A stretch of DNA of 64,000 bases. It comes from Dacryopinax spathularia. Lineage: Eukaryota; Basidiomycota; Dacrymycetes; Dacrymycetales; Dacrymycetaceae. Shown piece by piece: positions 35,016-47,256 of this stretch. The notes under the pieces were generated by a model. It did not search any database, had not been told where the DNA came from, and saw only the letters and a program-made list of their open reading frames with translations. Numbering within the stretch: position 1 is the stretch's first letter; each line of letters starts with the position of its first letter. The translations under genes and the position numbers were made by a program. The stretch spans positions 1,054,001-1,118,000 of the forward strand of contig JBBPFI010000011.1 in assembly GCA_037974965.1 (NCBI GenBank), written 5' to 3'.

Positions 35016-35505
35016 AGCGGACGGCTTCGGAGTTACGAATTTCTGTCGGCTTTAGATTCTGTTCCTGACCGACCGAGGGACGCGCTGACTCACAGGCGGG
35101 TACGGCAGCTCGCGACCCAATAGATCTGTGTACTTTCGCAAAGAGTACACGTCGAACGCGTCGACAGCCGGACGGTCAAACACGTTTCCTTTTGCGGCCT
35201 CAGTCAGAATTGGTGGGGAGCCTATGCTCTTGATGGATGGACGGACGGAGATGGGCAGCTGTCACGGGCATGCCGGCATACATCCCGCAGGCTCTCATCC
35301 CCGGCCTCTCACCCCCTTCGCGTCCAGCAAGGGCATGACGGCATTCTGCCTCTCTTTCCTTCTATTACGGCAGCTTCATTCTATTCCTGTTGTTGATCAA
35401 CAATGCGGCTCCCTATGCGTTGACGCTTGCTACTATATAGCGTAAGGCTGTTCTGCGCGAACGTCAAAGGCCTGCCTCTCCTGCCAAGTAGCTGCAAGAG
35501 CGAGG
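35016..35505. other. Intergenic, upstream of secreted protein copy 2
   Basis: No gene was recognised. The palindromic word TTGTTGATCAACAA occurs at about 35389; its core, TGTTGATCAACAAT, recurs near 37132. Confidence 0.4.
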
Positions 35506-36724
35506 ATGCCATCAAGGTCGCCGACCCCTACCTCGCCGTTCCGGGTCCGGGCAACCCTCCTGCTTTTCTTTGCCATCCTTTTGGGCGGAACGGAGGTCTT
35601 TGGTAGACGAGAGACCAACGCCCAACGCCTCTCGCAGGGTCTCCCACCCCTCACCCCTCAAAGGCTCTACAAGCCTAGTCGCTCAGGTGTGCTCCCACTA
35701 GCCGATCGAGAGTTGAGTGACGACTGAAACACTGCGGTTCGGAGGCGCCGCACCTGCGCGTCGGTCCGCGTGCGTTCTTCACGTACGCAGTGCGATCCGG
35801 CGCTCACTCTAATTACGTCTCGCAGTGTCCACCCTCCTTTCTCGCCTGCGACCACGACCCAGACGACGATAGACACAATTGCTGTCACGACTGTCGGCTC
35901 TTCCGCTCCAATATGCTGGATTGCTGATTCTGGCAGGTGTGTCTCGAGCCCTGGGCAGGCGTTGGGGTTTGTCAGGCCGGCGACTGGGGTAGGGGAGGAG
36001 TTGGAAGTTGGCGCAGTGAGTCTTGCGTTCCTCACGTGGTTGAAGTGGCTAGGATGGGCTGTCTAGCCTGTTGGCGCGACCATGTGCTGATGGAATCCCT
36101 GCAGGGCTCATTTTTGGGATATAACCTTATCGCGTACACCACCAGCGATCCGACGCAAGGCACTTCTGGGTCAGCGCTCTTCTTCCTCACCCTTTTTCGT
36201 TTGCCGCTCATATTTTGGTCCTTCCTACCATCTATGAAGGGCAACGCTCTCGATTGGAACGTACGATAACCTTCACAGTACGTAGTCCTACTTTAACCTC
36301 CTTCTGATGTCTCGGCGTGCCGGTGGCCGAGATATGAGTTGGGATTGGCATAGGCTGCTAACCCAGCTCACTTTCTACTCTAGCGACGGCCGGTGCCGGA
36401 CCTACCTACGATCGATCAAACAACTTCTTCTACGAGTCAGCAATCGTGCGTACCTTTGATCCTGGCCCTTGGCATACATCAGGTGGATGGGCTGATTCGT
36501 TCGCGGTAGTATACCGTATCCCCTTCGGGACTAATAACAGCGACGTGGATGAACCCAGGAGGAGGTACGTCCCGTATACTCCCTCTCTTCGCAATCCGGC
36601 TGATCGGTTGTGAACTCCAGCCTCCATCCCATTAACGTTCTACATCCACTCCGCGGGCGGTACGCTGTACACGTATGCGACGGGCGACGCGAGCACGCTC
36701 ATCTCCGAGGGAGGAACACAAGTC
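35506..36724 (+). CDS. Secreted protein of the ETNAQR..RGLPP family, copy 2
   Basis: Exon 1 encodes a hydrophobic leader (ATLLLFFAILLGGTEVFG) and RRETNAQRLSQGLPPLTPQR, matching the paralog at 28724. Later blocks also match in order: ICWIADSGRCVSSPGQALGF, GYNLIAYTTSDPTQG, GPTYDRSNNFFYESAI and SIPLTFYIHSAGGTLYTY. Short introns separate them. It is expected to be secreted; its function is unknown. The 3' end is not resolved beyond 36724. The two copies lie in the same orientation with the minisatellite and the Harbinger element between them, which suggests an old tandem duplication later interrupted. Confidence 0.5.
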
Positions 36725-37403
36725 GTAAGTACTCGTCTTATACACCCCATTGCATACCTTATTCGAAAGCTCGTGAGATCCAAGGATGCTGAATGTGGGC
36801 TCACGAACAATTATGACAGACCCTAACTTTTACCTGATACCTTGAAGTGCACCGGGCTATATTTTATCCGCCTATCCTTGCTCTATGGCTAATAGTCAAC
36901 CTCTTCCTTCCTCTATTCATTTTGGGTCTTATGCCGAACGCTCTGTATAGTCTAATAGCTAGCAGCGTAAAGGTAGCATCTCGTCTCGGCAATGTCGTTC
37001 TCAATACCTGTTCGTTATGGGACTGTCGTAGGCGATACGCACCCTAAATTAAGCGCGCGTTCCTCGTCGGCGATAGAATTACAATCGGGCGTTCCTGAGG
37101 CACCCCAGCGCGAGACATATCATACCGACCTCTGTTGATCAACAATCGATGACACGCCTGGATGCAGAGAGAGGCGAGGGACATGTCCGGCAACCAAGAA
37201 CCACCCAGAGGGTCACCCTCAAGGGCTGCTATGTTCAGGCGCACCCGGCGAAGTCCGAGTCGGGTAGGCGAATTGAATTGACTAATTTGATCCATTATCT
37301 CCCTAGTATCAGTGTATCTACCGGTGTCCAGAATCACTCATCATTACCAGCTGGCACCTTTTTCACGCATAAGTAGCGCAGCAGCCCAGAGTAAGGGAGC
37401 TTG
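36725..37403. other. Intergenic between convergent genes
   Basis: No confident exon was found; this stretch may contain the last exon of the secreted protein. The palindromic word TGTTGATCAACAAT lies near 37132. Confidence 0.35.
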
Positions 37404-38687
37404 CTACTGCGCTGCATCATCCTCTACCCACTCCCATTCTTCCTCGCAAACGTCGCTGTCCCCCCCCGCAGTAGTAGTAGCAGCCGGAGCGGAGGTGATC
37501 GTACTTGATCCTCTTGCAGATGTGGTTGCAGCGCGCGTCGTTGAGCTAGCAACGCGGGCGGTGGAAGAGGCTGTTACAGCCGAAGAAGAGCGGGAAGTGG
37601 TCGTTGGCCTCGATGTTGCAGTGGAGGAAGTGGCACGGGCAGAGGAGGAGCTGGCGCGGGAGGAAGAGGAGACTGAGGAGGCACGCGCGGTGCTCGATGA
37701 GACTGTGCCGGATGCTGGCCGAGTAGAGCTGCTTGATGTCGCGCGGGACGCAGTCGGAATAGTAGCAGCGGACGTGCGAGAACTAGGAGAACTGCTCGCC
37801 GTTCCAGGACGAGTCGACCCTGTCGCGCTCGCTGCGGCCGAGCTGCTTCGCGTGCTGCTCCCTGCGGAAGAAGAGAGAGGCCTGACAGGCACGCTACTCA
37901 CAGGGAGGGCCGTCTCCACGACGGTTTGCGTGAAGACCCGCGTGACTATATCGTCTACTGTTACGGTCACAAAGTCCGTCACTGTGGTCGCTGAGACCGA
38001 GACGGAGACGCCGTTCGAGACTGATAACGTAGGGCGGGTGGTCGCAGCTGCTGCAGAGGTAGTGGGGCGGACGCTCCCGCTGCTGGAGGAGAGGGATGCG
38101 GCTCGCGAAGGCTGACCAGCGATGGTGGACGAGCGGGTGGAGCTGAAGGAGAAGGTCGAAGTCGAGGACGGGCGAGCGGCGGTGTCCGAAACAGCAGCTG
38201 CAATCCTCGAACTTGCGCTGCTCACACGCGCAGTGCTCGTACTGGCCCTTGATGTCGGACTCGATTTGAGGGAGGTGACGCTCTGGATCGGTCCGCCCGG
38301 GTTGATAGGGGTTACCACCTCGGTGTCCATATTGGCGACTTGATATGCCCAGTCCTGTCCCGTTGCGGACGTGGGGAGGAGGTCGAACCCTACGCTCAGG
38401 GTCGGAGGAGTGAGGCCAGGAGTCTCAAGGCCTGACGGGACGGGCAGAGTGAGTCCGGCGTTGATCGTTGGCGTTGCTGACGGAGCGGAGCTGGAGCTGG
38501 ATACGGCACGCTTCTCGCCCCCGTTGATGAGGTGCCATGAGGGGTTGTGCCAGAAGCCGTATTGCAGGTTTGCCGCGCGAGGTATGACGAGCGCTGTTGC
38601 CTGCTGCGCGAGGAGAGGGAGGAGCAGCAAGAGTGCTACTCTCTTGGAGTTCGTGGTGGGCGGAGACCGGCTCTGCATGTTGTTCAT
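37404..38687 (-). CDS. Ser/Thr-rich secreted or cell-wall protein
   Basis: The frame is continuous. The Met at 38687 (MNNMQSRSPPTTNSKRV) leads into a signal-peptide-like hydrophobic run, ALLLLLPLLAQQATALVIP. The mature part has a short folded N-terminus (YGFWHNPSWHLINGGEKR and SVGFDLLPTSATGQDWAYQV). More than 250 residues rich in Ser, Thr, Ala and Arg follow, with one hydrophobic island, VTDFVTVTVDDIVTRVFTQT. It ends with a Cys and an acidic/aromatic tail, CEEEWEWVEDDAAQ. Heavy O-glycosylation is expected. No GPI-type hydrophobic tail is seen. An upstream in-frame Met at 38744 is possible but would put 19 residues before the leader. Confidence 0.6.
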   Translation of the reverse strand: MNNMQSRSPPTTNSKRVALLLLLPLLAQQATALVIPRAANLQYGFWHNPSWHLINGGEKRAVSSSSSAPSATPTINAGLTLPVPSGLETPGLTPPTLSVGFDLLPTSATGQDWAYQVANMDTEVVTPINPGGPIQSVTSLKSSPTSRASTSTARVSSASSRIAAAVSDTAARPSSTSTFSFSSTRSSTIAGQPSRAASLSSSSGSVRPTTSAAAATTRPTLSVSNGVSVSVSATTVTDFVTVTVDDIVTRVFTQTVVETALPVSSVPVRPLSSSAGSSTRSSSAAASATGSTRPGTASSSPSSRTSAATIPTASRATSSSSTRPASGTVSSSTARASSVSSSSRASSSSARATSSTATSRPTTTSRSSSAVTASSTARVASSTTRAATTSARGSSTITSAPAATTTAGGDSDVCEEEWEWVEDDAAQ

Positions 38688-38744
38688 TTGGTGATGGAGA
38701 TCTAATGTCAGGTCAGCGAACATCTTTGAGATGGAGATTGACAA

Positions 38745-39567
38745 GGCGCACTAGTGATATGAAAGCGAACGAATGGGTAAGAAAGGAAGAGATGGTCGAC
38801 CCGGCCGACCGTGGACTCCACTAGCAAGCAACGACAGCGAGGACGACGACGAGCAAGCGGTGGGCGTGTCCTGCTCCTTCATCCCTTCCAGCCCTATATA
38901 CTCCCCCTCCATCCAGCTCACTCAGGGGCTTACGACGCCGGACGATCTCGGCAACCGCGTTGCACGGTGCATGTTGGAGCGCAGGGCTTGGGATGTTGAG
39001 TGACGAACATGGTCTTGTGGGCCCTCGACCGCTGGATGTGATACGTAAACGAGGCGGCAAGCCACCGCGAATGAGTTGCCTCGAGGGGTCGTCGGTGCCT
39101 AGAATATCCTAGATTGCACTGATAGTTTTCAGCATTCTGCCTTTACCGCTCATCGATTGAATGAAGTCATCGAATATGTGGCATGGCGGATTGAGAGCGG
39201 TGTGACAACACGACACTGAAAATCACGGCCGAGGACAGCGAAAGACCGTGCAGGAACGGAAGCAATAAACCGGGCGCCTAAGGATTCTCTACTCTTCTAG
39301 CACTTAGGCGCCCGTCACAGTAGGGGTCCCTCCTCGATCAGGAAAGGCGCCAAACGGTCGACCTGCTCACTGACCTAGATTTCAACAGTGTCTGGCTTGC
39401 GAGACTCCAGAATCAGTACTTTCAAACTACAGCACGACTGTAACGGATGGCAGTGTGAAGTGAGCTTCAAGCTATTGGCATGTAGACAATAAAGGTAATA
39501 CATTCCAGCATTGTCCTAACGACAGTCTACAGCGACCAAGCCAGATGAAAGAAGAGAACGAAAATCG
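38745..39567. other. Intergenic with a GC-rich hairpin
   Basis: No gene was recognised. This stretch contains the hairpin at 39271-39314 and, from about 39480, sequence shared with 47745-47850 (start of the tandem duplication). Confidence 0.45.
39271..39314. other. 12-bp perfect inverted repeat (hairpin)
   Basis: CGGGCGCCTAAG at 39271-39282 and CTTAGGCGCCCG at 39303-39314 are exact complements around a 20-base loop. It lies downstream of the minus-strand STAND gene and could act as a 3' structure, but 250 bp separate them. Confidence 0.6.
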
Positions 39568-42500
39568 TCATCCAGTATAACATTCCGTCCATCGAGTTCC
39601 GTGGGCAAACTTGCTCAGGTCGACGTAAATCGTTGGACCCGGAATGACCAAAGGGCAGAGGGATGTGTACAGCCGCGTCATCATATCCGGCGGCACCCAG
39701 AGGAGGAGGTCAAGACCGTTACCTCTGATCCATCCGCTGTCGTAGTCCAACGTAACGTATTGATATTCTTTCGTGATGGGGCTGCTATGCGGCAGTTGAT
39801 GCTGTGGATGGGGAGATAATGACAGGCAGGATAGCGTTGCTGTTCTGGATTTATGTTGAACCGTCGGGCGGTCCGCCTTACCTGCAGGACCGCACAACGA
39901 TAGTCCATCCATGTCCCAGACGCGAATGGTCACGTCTGCCGAGCAGGAGGATAGCCGCTTGCCATCAGGCGAGAACGCTACCGACGTGACCCAATCCGTG
40001 TGTCCAACGAGCGGCTCGCCGACCATCGCGCCCGTCGTCGAGTCCCAGATCCGAACCGTCTTGTCGCGGGAGCAGGAAGCGAGGCGCTTTCCATCAGGCG
40101 AGAACGTCACCGAGCTCACGCAATGCGTATGGCCATCGAGCGGATCTCCTACCTCCTTGCCAGTCTCCGCATCCCAGACCCGAACCGTCCTGTCGTCCGA
40201 GCAGGAAGCCACTCGCTTCCCATCAGGTGAGAACGTGACCGAGTTGATCAAGTCCGTGTGGCCAACGAGGGGCTCGCCGACTGCCTCGCCGGTCTCTGCG
40301 TCCCAGACCCGAATCGTCCCGTCGTCGGAGCACGAAGTCAGTCGCTTCCCATCAGGCGAGAACGTGACTGAGTTGACGGACTCCGCGTGGCCGACGAGCG
40401 GATCGACAACCGTCTTGCCCGTCTCTGCGTCCCAGATCCGGATCGTCTCGTCCATGGAGCAAGAGACCAGCCGCTCGCCACCGGGCGAGAACGTGACCGA
40501 ATTGACCCATTTCGAGTGCCCAACGAGCGGCTCGCCTACCATCTCGCCTGTATCTGGGTCCCATATCCGGACCGTCTTGTCGTCGGAGCAGGAAGCTAGC
40601 CGCTTCCCATCAGGTGAGAACGTGACCCACTTGACCCTATCTGTATGACCAACGAGTGGCGGGCAGAGCATCTTGCCTGTCGCTACGCCCCAGATCCGGA
40701 TTGTCTTGTCCCTGGAGGAGGAGGCCAGCCGGTTCCCATCAGGCGAGAACGCGACCGAGGTGACCCAGTTCGTGTGGCCAACGAGCGGCTCTGCGGTCGT
40801 CGGGCCGGTGTCCGCATCCCAGATCCGGACCGTTTTGTCGTCGGAGCAGGAAGCTAGGCGCTTCCCATCAGGTGAGAACGTGACCCACTTGACCCAATCT
40901 GTGTGACCAACGAGCGGCGCACAGAGCATCTTGCCCGTCGCTACTCCCCAGATTCGGACCGTCTCGTCCCTGGAGCAGGAAGCCAGCCGCTTGCTGTCAG
41001 GCGAGAATGCGACCGACGTGATCCAGTCCGTGTGGCCAATGAGTGGCTCGACGGTCGTGTTGCCTGTCTCTGCATCCCAGATCCGAACCGTCTTGTCGTT
41101 CGAGCAAGAAGCCAGCCACTTCCCATCAGATGAGAACGTGACCGAGTTAACCGCAGCCTTGTGGGATATGAGCAGCTCGCCGACCGGCTCGCCGGTCTCC
41201 GTGTCCCAGATCCAGACCGCCTCGTCGTCGGAGCAGGAAGCCAGCCGCTTTCCATCGGGCGAGAACGTCACCGAGTTGACCCCAGCAGTGTGACCAAGCG
41301 GCCCGCCGATCATGTCACCCGTCTCCGCATTCCAGACCCGAACCATTTTGTCCCTGGAGCAGGAAGCCAGCCGCTTCCCGTCAGGAGAGAACGTGACGGA
41401 GTTGACGCAATCCTCGTGGCCAACGAGCGGCTCAGCGATCATCTCGCCCGTCTCCGCATCCCAGATCTGCACCGTCTTGTCGTCGGAGCAGGATGCCAGC
41501 CGCTTCCCGTCAGGAGAGAACGTAACCGAGTTGACGCAATCCTTGTGGCCAGCGAGCGGCTCGGCGATCATCTCGCCCGTCTCCGCGTCCCAGATTTGGA
41601 CCGTCCTATCCCCGGAGCAGGAGGCAAGTCGCTTTCCATCAGGAGAAAATACGACCGAGCAGACTGAGCTGGTGTGGCCATAGAGCGCCCGATCGACGAC
41701 GGGCCAATGAGGCAAGGCATCACGGTCTACCCTGGCAGCCTGCTCACGTCGTCCAAAATACCAGCGAGACAACGCAGATCCTGGCGGGGTCCACGCCAGC
41801 GCCGACACGTACACATGCGGGGCCGACTCGTGAATTGCAATGCTGAATTGTCTCAGAAACCGTTGCGCGTCCCTGGCCAATGGCAACAATTCTGTTTCGC
41901 GGATCTGCCCAGATTATGAGACGACATGCCCAGCTAACTCAAAGTACACGCACCGGTGATGCTTTCAACGCAAAGTCCAAGCAAACAGACATCGCCCCGA
42001 CAATCCCAGCCGTACTCCCTGCCTCCATCCAGAACAAGAGCTTCTCCTGAAGTAGGACACGGAGAAGGTCTCCAATAACCGTACCAGACCTTTCTTGTCC
42101 AAGATCGCCCTCGCACATCAACACGTGGTACCCCCAAAAGGCACATGCGTAACGTAGGTCTGGCGGTACTCGTGTGGCCAGACCCTGGATATCGCGATTG
42201 AACGAGTGAGAGCTCTCCATTCCGCACATGTTGAAGTGCAATCGCTTGGTCAGCAGACCAAGCGTGGAAATGGCCAGGCGGAGGTGATGCCCGTCCGCCC
42301 CAATGTAAAACTCCCCAGCCCTTTGATGATCGCACAACATGTCTTGAAACGAAGAGTGAAGAGGCCGGACCGGGCTGTTCTCGTTCTCCACTCCGCCCAG
42401 AAGCGATCCGAGGAGGGGAAGAACAGTGTCTTCCACGAGCGACCGAGGATCGACATCGGCGTCAACAGGAAGGTAGCCCATGAGGCTGGCGAGGGATCTC

Positions 42501-44895
42501 CGAGACAGTGGCTCGGCCGCCGCGAAGAGCAGACCCATGGAGATCTTGAACGGCCGGCGGGTGTCTTCATCCGTAAGAAGAGTGGAGAGCACAGTCTTGT
42601 ACAGATTGTCCAATGCAATGCCTCTTTGGTCCGTTCTCATCAGCTTCTCAAATCGCTCTCTCGGTGTCGTGCCCATCCGCCGCTGCCCCACCATGAACTC
42701 GCATGCGACGAACGCCCACTGAAACAGGCCCTCTGATCGTTCCCGCAGCTGCTCACACGAACGATCGTCCAATTCTCCACGTGGGATTCGGTGGCGAATG
42801 TAGCGGAAGATGTCGTTGGCCAGCGTTGGGTCAGTGTCGAGCGTTGGCATGGCATGCAATTTTACATCTGGGCACGTTCCCAGCCTGTTGATTATGTCCA
42901 CTTCAGGTCGACTTGTGATGAGGAACCGGAACGAAGACGATAGCTCCCCCAGACGGGAGCGAAGCATAGTGAGGAAGCGGGAACGAGTGATGGGCGTTCC
43001 GCATTCGTCGAGAGCATCGATGACGATCACGATCGTCCCGCTCACAACAAGCTGTGTGGATGGTCGGAGAAGGAACCGATCGAATTGACGTTCAATGTCG
43101 TCCGTGCCGCAGATATCCTTGTCGTCTCCGATCGACGCCGCGAGCGCCGCCTGGTATGCAGGACGCCCACGGCAGAGGTCAAGGGCAATGTTACGAAGCA
43201 AACTCGCCGGCTTTCTCGTCATCCCCGAATTCCTTTGAAAGCAGAACACCGATCCAAGCTGATCCATGTCATTCATCAAGCCCGCAACCGTATGGGCAAT
43301 CGTAGACTTCCCCGTGCCAGCCGGGCCGCTGAGAAGAAGCATGCGAGGAGTGTCCGGATCGTCGTTCACAGCCCAGTGGACGATGTCCTGGATCAGGCCT
43401 TTCCTCGTCCCGGGAAGGCAGCGCTTGCCAGAGTCATAGCCTGCCTCGTCCACGTAGACGATCTGCTGGAGATCTATCTTCGCAGCTGGCGCGGCTTCAG
43501 CGATCTGGTCGTCCAAGATGGACGGGCACGTACAGACACCCTCAGCAATTCCCACGATTCTGTGTGTCACAATCTCCATCTGCAGCTGGGAGCCAGCACG
43601 GAAGTCGGCCTTGAGCTTCTCGAAACTCTCTTTGTATTTTGTGACCGTTTGGGCCGTGCTGGAGCCGGTCTGCTTGATCAGCTGCGTGACTGATGCAGGG
43701 TTAGTGGATTGGACGCCAGGCGCCAGAAAGGGGGAACCTACGGAAATGTGTATCTCTCGCATAGCTGGAGATAAAGTGGCCACATTCGACCGTCTGACTG
43801 CTCATTCGGCAAAGGGTGCGTTCTCGTAACCTGTCCTTTCCGGGCGCGTCTTTGATGGTCTGGATTTCTTGGGCTTCCCTCACGAAAGCATACACGTCGT
43901 TCAACGTTTCCAGTAGGTTACGGATGTTAGTGTCGAGAGCGCCTTGTCCCTGCACCAGCTGTTCTCATAAGTGGTAAGCATTCCACTTCCTCGTCCAGAC
44001 AATCACTTACTTTGTAGGCAACAGAGATGACCGTGCAAGCAAGCTTGGCATACGGATGCACCTATCGCGATGCATGAGATTACGGTGGAACTACCACTAT
44101 ACCCCAAGCGCACCTCGGCCACGTCATTCATCATCGTCATAAACCACTCCAGATTCTCCAGCAGCGGCTGGCACGCACTGGCTATGTTGGACGCCGAATC
44201 CTTCATGTCATCCACTCGATCCACCGCATATGACACCTTATCGAATCGTCGAAAGGTATGTATCACTTGAAGACCTTGGTCAGCGGTGGACAAGGCCTCC
44301 TGCATGGTTGCCAGATCATCGACGGGACCGGAGTTACTCATCGAGTCCTTCTCTTCCAGAAGCAGTAGAACCGTGACAGCGCTCGGGGTACTGCTGGCTA
44401 AGCGAGGAACGATTGGAACGCCTAGGACACAGATGTCAGCGTCCGCGCCCACAATGGCCCAATGTGCGCATACCTGCGCTGCTTGCTATCCACTGCTCAA
44501 CGGGCAACGCAGCATGCCCAACCTCTTCCATCAGTCGCGAGCTATGGTTCTTGCACAGCTCTACGCGTACACTCTGGCCAGGCGCACATTTGCTGCAATC
44601 CAATCAGTACATTTGTTCTCGAGGCATGCAACTCGTGCGTACAGTTCGTGCCTGTCCTCTTCCCTGTCCCAGATCACGTTGCTGTCCCACGTCTGGATCT
44701 CCCTCGAAGCCCACGAGATTTCGTCTCCCACAACGACGCGAAGGATGTATCTTCCTGGTGACTTGAGCAAGCTCCGTCGTGGCAAGCCGTCGACTCTAGC
44801 GCCTGGAAATACGGTCAGCAGGAGCCCTGCTTCCAGGTAGAACTAGGCAGGTGACCGGTGAAGGTATACGTCTTCGTCGTCAACAGCTCGGCCAT
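39568..44895 (-). CDS. NACHT-WD40 STAND (fungal NLR-like) protein, 1639 aa, tandem copy 1
   Basis: Nine exons: 44895-44856, 44802-44643, 44592-44474, 44421-44114, 44061-44011, 43958-43742, 43689-43534, 43485-41954 and 41904-39568. All phases agree with the genes at 20090 and 53166. Domains: C2-like N-terminus (MAELLTTKTYTFTG, then SPGRYILRVVVGDEISWASR), a helical region with LLENLEWFMTMMNDVAE, NACHT (Walker A GPAGTGKSTIAHT near residue 400, Walker B VIVIDALDECG near 500), 14 WD40 repeats of 43 residues (about 925-1520), and the tail module ending [13 protein letters not shown]. Fourteen repeats would fit two seven-bladed propellers. The protein probably binds a ligand through the repeats and signals through the N-terminus. 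Repeats 6-7 and 8-9 form a recently duplicated pair (both with RIWGVATGKMLC). Confidence 0.9.
39900..41720 (-). repeat. Array of 14 WD40-coding repeats (129-bp period), tandem copy 1
   Basis: The units encode LVGHTDWVxSVTFSPDGKR, LASCSDDKTVRIWD and AETGxMVGEP, 43 codons each. The 6-7 block reappears as 8-9, indicating a two-unit (258-bp) duplication. Confidence 0.85.
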
Positions 44896-46292
44896 TCTCC
44901 TGTCGCCGTTTCGGGATGATCGAGTTCTGCTCTCGCTCTTGACTGGCTCAGCAGCGCTCGAGCGGATCGTGGTCGTGATCGAACAGTAAGAGGAGAGAGG
45001 CGTAGACGCCGTTTATGTAGTACAGCGGTCGAATAGACAGCATGACGATACAGCCCTGCCTCGTACTATACTGCGAAATCCTGGCGTCTGATAGCATCGC
45101 ATCGCTACCTTCGGGCAGGGGGGTACGATATCCCATTTTGGCATTCACTTCCACGTGCGCGAAGTTGATGAGGACGACCTGCACTCGTACGACCCCCGGA
45201 TATAGTACTCAGGCGTGCGAAGACTACGGGACAGTCAGCGCTGTTGTTCACAGAATCCCGAGCTGCAATGCGCTGGCGCACCTTGCACTCCCGGCTTTTT
45301 CGCACTCCTCCCTCATCTGCCAGCGTAATTCCTGTGCCAAATCCGCAGACCCTATCTTATTGGTACCTTCCCAGTTCTGCATGGTATCGTACGTCTTCAC
45401 CAAGAACGGATGTCAGAAATGTGGAGCAAGGACGATGCACAGCGTGTCATCTACCATCCCGGGTAGGAGATGACTGGTTGGAGAAAGGCTCCACGCGACG
45501 AATGGGCCGCAATGCTGTTGGCGCCTGTATACGATATATCCTGCTCGTCGTATGAGTTCTGAATTGCATGGCGCTCTGCATAAAAAGATAGGAAGTACGC
45601 GTATACGAAAGGCTAGCGGGAGCCTGACGGCGTATGGAACCAGGGAGATGTACACCGCCGCGTCCATCAAAACGTCCGCTGAGTTCTGGTTGCGTCACTT
45701 TCAGTTCGCATCAGCCATCACTGGATGGTGAGGCACTATATCCCTCTTTGTATATGCTCATGGCCTTTGAGTTATTCTACGTACGAAACCGCCTTTCGGG
45801 AGCCGAAGGGCAGTTTCTTGCTGGCATATGTCCCTTCTCGCACGTTTTCCGTTGAGAACCGCCTCGTCGTTGCTGGCCGCTCACAGCTCGCATATCACAA
45901 GGCTGTTGCTTACACCCACCTCCTCTCATGGCTTGGAGAGTACGACACTTTAGATCTGCAGCGGGCCCTACTGCTTCTGGGCGTCTAATGGCAGGCGCGT
46001 TTATCATTGAAACAGAAGTCGGTAGAGAACTGCCTTCCCTCTCCCCTCATTGCGCTCTCCAGCCAGCCGGACGCTCCATACCAACTAGCACATTATCGGT
46101 TACCAAGCAGGTCGGCGCATTACCTCACGAGCCTAAGCGCCATGAATATTACACCTCATACGTACTAAAGTCCAGCGATGAATATGCCGCACTCGCTAGC
46201 GAGAAACAGAGAAACGTATCGTACAAGAAGGAGGAGTTAATAGCTTAACCGGTCAACCGGTCAACCGCCCCTCAGCGCTGTCTCGCGAAATA
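44896..46292. other. Spacer between STAND copy 1 and the DUF4336-like remnant
   Basis: It is homologous to 53167-54568. It holds the copy-1 promoter with a weak TATA-like CTACATAAAC at 45011-45020 (minus strand), about 116 bp upstream of the start codon. No conserved coding frame was found between the two units, which suggests that the similarity reflects the duplication itself. Confidence 0.5.
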
Positions 46293-47256
46293 CTATTCCT
46301 TCAAGAAGTTGCATATGTAGTCACCCATGCCTCCTTCCCCTTCCACTCCATCTCCATGACACCCCCATGACGCGGCACGACCCATCTCAAGAGTCAACAG
46401 CGCACCCAGCGTCCGTCTTCGCAACCCGTGCCATCATCCTCCAGCTCGGTCAGTCCAACCGGAGGGTATGAAGGACGAAGAAGACGCACTGTCCATCCTT
46501 GGAGGCGAAGTTGAGGACACGTTTGTAAAATGGTGAATAGGGGTTGAGGAGTATGGCAAAGAAGCTGTCCTGTGAGCCCTTGCTCTTGAACTACCGTAGG
46601 TGGTATGTTCAAATCGAACATTATCGGAGGAGCGGGAAAGAGACGTTCGCCTGCTCCTTGGGTGGGAGGGCCTACAGCAGTCTGCTGTGGCGAGAGTTGT
46701 GGTTTGAGCGTGATGGATCGCTAACTCTTTGTTGACGAGGCTGGGGAAGTAGCGAGAGGCTTGGAATCGGTAAGAGCGCACCAACGGTATTATCTGAGAG
46801 TCTCATCAGCTTTGCAGACGGAGATGCAGATGGAGAGAACAACGCACCTCGGACTCATGCCCATTAAGTCATCCGAGGTGGATCTGCATCACACGCTTCT
46901 TGCCCCATCAACCTATGTCCCCAAGGCGGAGCACAACAATCGTTCACGTAATCTCCTTCATCTTCTCTAAAAGAGTAGCGACCAACATCGCGTCCGCGTT
47001 GGGGTAGGTATTATGACACTCCTCTGGCGGCAGGTGAGCGATGGAGCGGTATTGATGCAAAGGCGAGTGCTCACCGATGCAGACCGCATCGTCCGGGTTG
47101 ACAAGGCGTCTGTGGCCGTCTTGAGCCAGGTGAGCGTGAATGGATAGGGTCATTCGGAGACAACACGCGTAACAGCACCGATCCAGCCTCCATTGGCTTA
47201 GGGCCATCTTCAGAATCCTCCACACATACGCGAAGACATTGCCCCTGCTTAGCATG
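46293..47256 (-). pseudogene. Decayed DUF4336-like gene, unit 1
   Basis: Blocks match the intact gene at 55783-54569 in order but in shifting frames: LSRGNVFAYV (for LSNGDVFVYV), LVNPDDAVCIGE (for LVTPDQLHALYIG), YPNADAMLVATLLEKMKEI (for the YPNAKAIAVAPLVEKKKDI segment), PSLVNKELAIHHA, and the C-terminal FLKE-like end with the stop at 46293. Frame changes and unalignable stretches show loss of coding capacity. The N-terminal exons are not recognisable. Confidence 0.7.
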
